Below are positions 63,323 through 64,000 of a stretch of DNA of 64,000 nt, in pieces. Numbering within the stretch: position 1 is the stretch's first letter; every line of letters starts with the position of its first letter. The stretch comes from Bog-793 sp963823945 (GTDB taxonomy: Bacteria; Actinomycetota; Acidimicrobiia; Acidimicrobiales; Bog-793): positions 1-64,000 of the forward strand of contig CAWGNK010000014.1 of NCBI GenBank assembly GCA_963823945.1. Reading direction: 5' to 3'. The translations under genes and the position numbers were made by a program. The notes under the pieces are model-generated. The model had not been told where the DNA came from. It was given only the letters and a program-made list of their open reading frames with translations, and did not search any database.

Positions 63323-64000
63323 CGGGCGCGTCGGCGCGCGCGATCGGCAGCGGATCGGCGGGGCCGGCCAGCCGCACGGGTGCCGTGGTCGTCAACTACA
63401 ACGCCGGCGCGGCGCTCACCGCCTGTGTCGCGAGCCTGCGGGCGGCGGGGGTGGCCGAGATCGTCGTCGTCGACAATGGCTCGTCGGACGGGTCCCTGGC
63501 GACGCTCGCCGCCGGCGACGAAGAGGCGCGGATCGTGCGGGCCGGGAGGAACCTCGGCTACGGGACGGCGGTGAACCGGGGCGCCGAGCTCTGCGCCGAG
63601 CCGTTCGTCCTCGTCCTCAACCCCGACATCGTCATCGACCCGGGGGCCGTCGACGTGCTGGGCGGTGTGCTCGAGGCCGAGCCGGACGTGGCCGTCGTCG
63701 GGCCGTCGATCCACGAACCCGGGGGCGCGCTGTACCCGTCGGCGAGATCGTTCCCGAGCTTCACGGTGGGGGCCGGGCACGCCCTCGTGGGGCTGTTCTG
63801 GCCCGGCAACCCCTGGACGAGGAGCTACCGCGGCGCCTCGGCACCCGACGGTGCGGCGGCCCCGCGGGCCCGTGAGTCGGACTGGGTCTCGGGGGCGTGC
63901 TGCCTCGTGCGGCGGGAGGCGTTCGAGACGGTCGGCGGATTCGACGAGGGCTACTTCATGTACGTCGAGGACCTCGACCTGTGCTGGCGGCTGCGGCGCG
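63319..64000 (+). CDS. Family 2 glycosyltransferase, WbbL/rhamnosyltransferase-like (truncated by window end)
   Basis: 227 residues are visible. The likely start is TTG at 63319, overlapping the rmlD stop as TTGA. GAVVVNYNAGAALTACVASL, VVVDNGSSDGS, LNPDIVIDPGAVDVL and DWVSGACCLVRREAFETVGG with YFMYVEDLDLCWRLRR match bacterial rhamnosyltransferases of the WbbL type, which link rhamnose to lipid-linked intermediates. Use of rhamnose is inferred from its coupling to rmlBD. Confidence 0.8.
   Translation, partial: MTGASARAIGSGSAGPASRTGAVVVNYNAGAALTACVASLRAAGVAEIVVVDNGSSDGSLATLAAGDEEARIVRAGRNLGYGTAVNRGAELCAEPFVLVLNPDIVIDPGAVDVLGGVLEAEPDVAVVGPSIHEPGGALYPSARSFPSFTVGAGHALVGLFWPGNPWTRSYRGASAPDGAAAPRARESDWVSGACCLVRREAFETVGGFDEGYFMYVEDLDLCWRLRR

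Overview
The window is very GC-rich, uses GTG and TTG starts freely, and carries genes typical of Actinomycetota: a WhiB1-type regulator beside a PdtaS-type histidine kinase, DUF3107, DUF4232, FolP2-type and Mrp proteins. The mix looks chromosomal and fits an acidimicrobiia-like actinobacterium, but that placement is an impression, not a measurement. I see no rRNA, tRNA, CRISPR array, insertion sequence or prophage. Most of the window is ordinary core chromosome with a few accessory items.

Layout. 1-4.5 kb: a molybdenum hydroxylase operon on the minus strand (xdhC-type maturation factor, Mo-binding subunit, FAD subunit running off the left edge), divergent from moaE. 4.8-8.7 kb: an aspartate carbamoyltransferase-like enzyme, an ArdC-like antirestriction/metallopeptidase protein, an orphan hypothetical, a zincin-like protein and an AlkA-type DNA glycosylase. 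8.7-14.7 kb: a DrrAB-type ABC exporter, then valS and cysS back to back with a 20-base gap. 15-19.5 kb: cold-shock protein, gmd, and a small Fe-S group (cysteine desulfurase, SufR-like regulator, divergent mrp). 19.5-25.4 kb: a glycosyltransferase, a second ABC exporter, a dGTPase, a slipin/NfeD pair and DUF3107. 25.4-31.1 kb: PHP phosphatase, pdtaS, whiB1, and an MBOAT/SGNH O-acylation pair. 31.3-32 kb: a VapBC-type toxin-antitoxin module with a clear operator.

32-43 kb is a long minus-strand run: hypothetical, ATP-grasp ligase, metH, thioredoxin-TPR, folP2, holA, inositol phosphatase and hppA, several with overlapping stop and start codons. 43-57.5 kb holds a universal stress protein with an amino-acid permease, a class III aminotransferase, an extradiol dioxygenase-like protein, a frameshifted MFS exporter with a decayed gene behind it, a cation/Ca2+ exchanger-like protein, a secreted protein, a methyltransferase, an FAD oxidoreductase, a DUF4232 protein, a nitroreductase and a rhodanese-ThiF protein. 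57.5-61.4 kb: an M20 amidohydrolase coupled to a biotin carboxylase-BCCP fusion, divergent from birA, so the carboxylase and the ligase that biotinylates it are neighbours. 61.4-64 kb: rmlB, rmlD and a truncated glycosyltransferase, the start of a dTDP-rhamnose glycan locus.

The most informative non-coding pattern is a recurring TANNNT hexamer placed 6-7 bases before a GTG or ATG start, which predicts leaderless transcripts. In two divergent pairs (valS/cysS and SufR-like/mrp) the opposed -10 hexamers overlap almost completely. I did not find a convincing wholly new multi-gene system.
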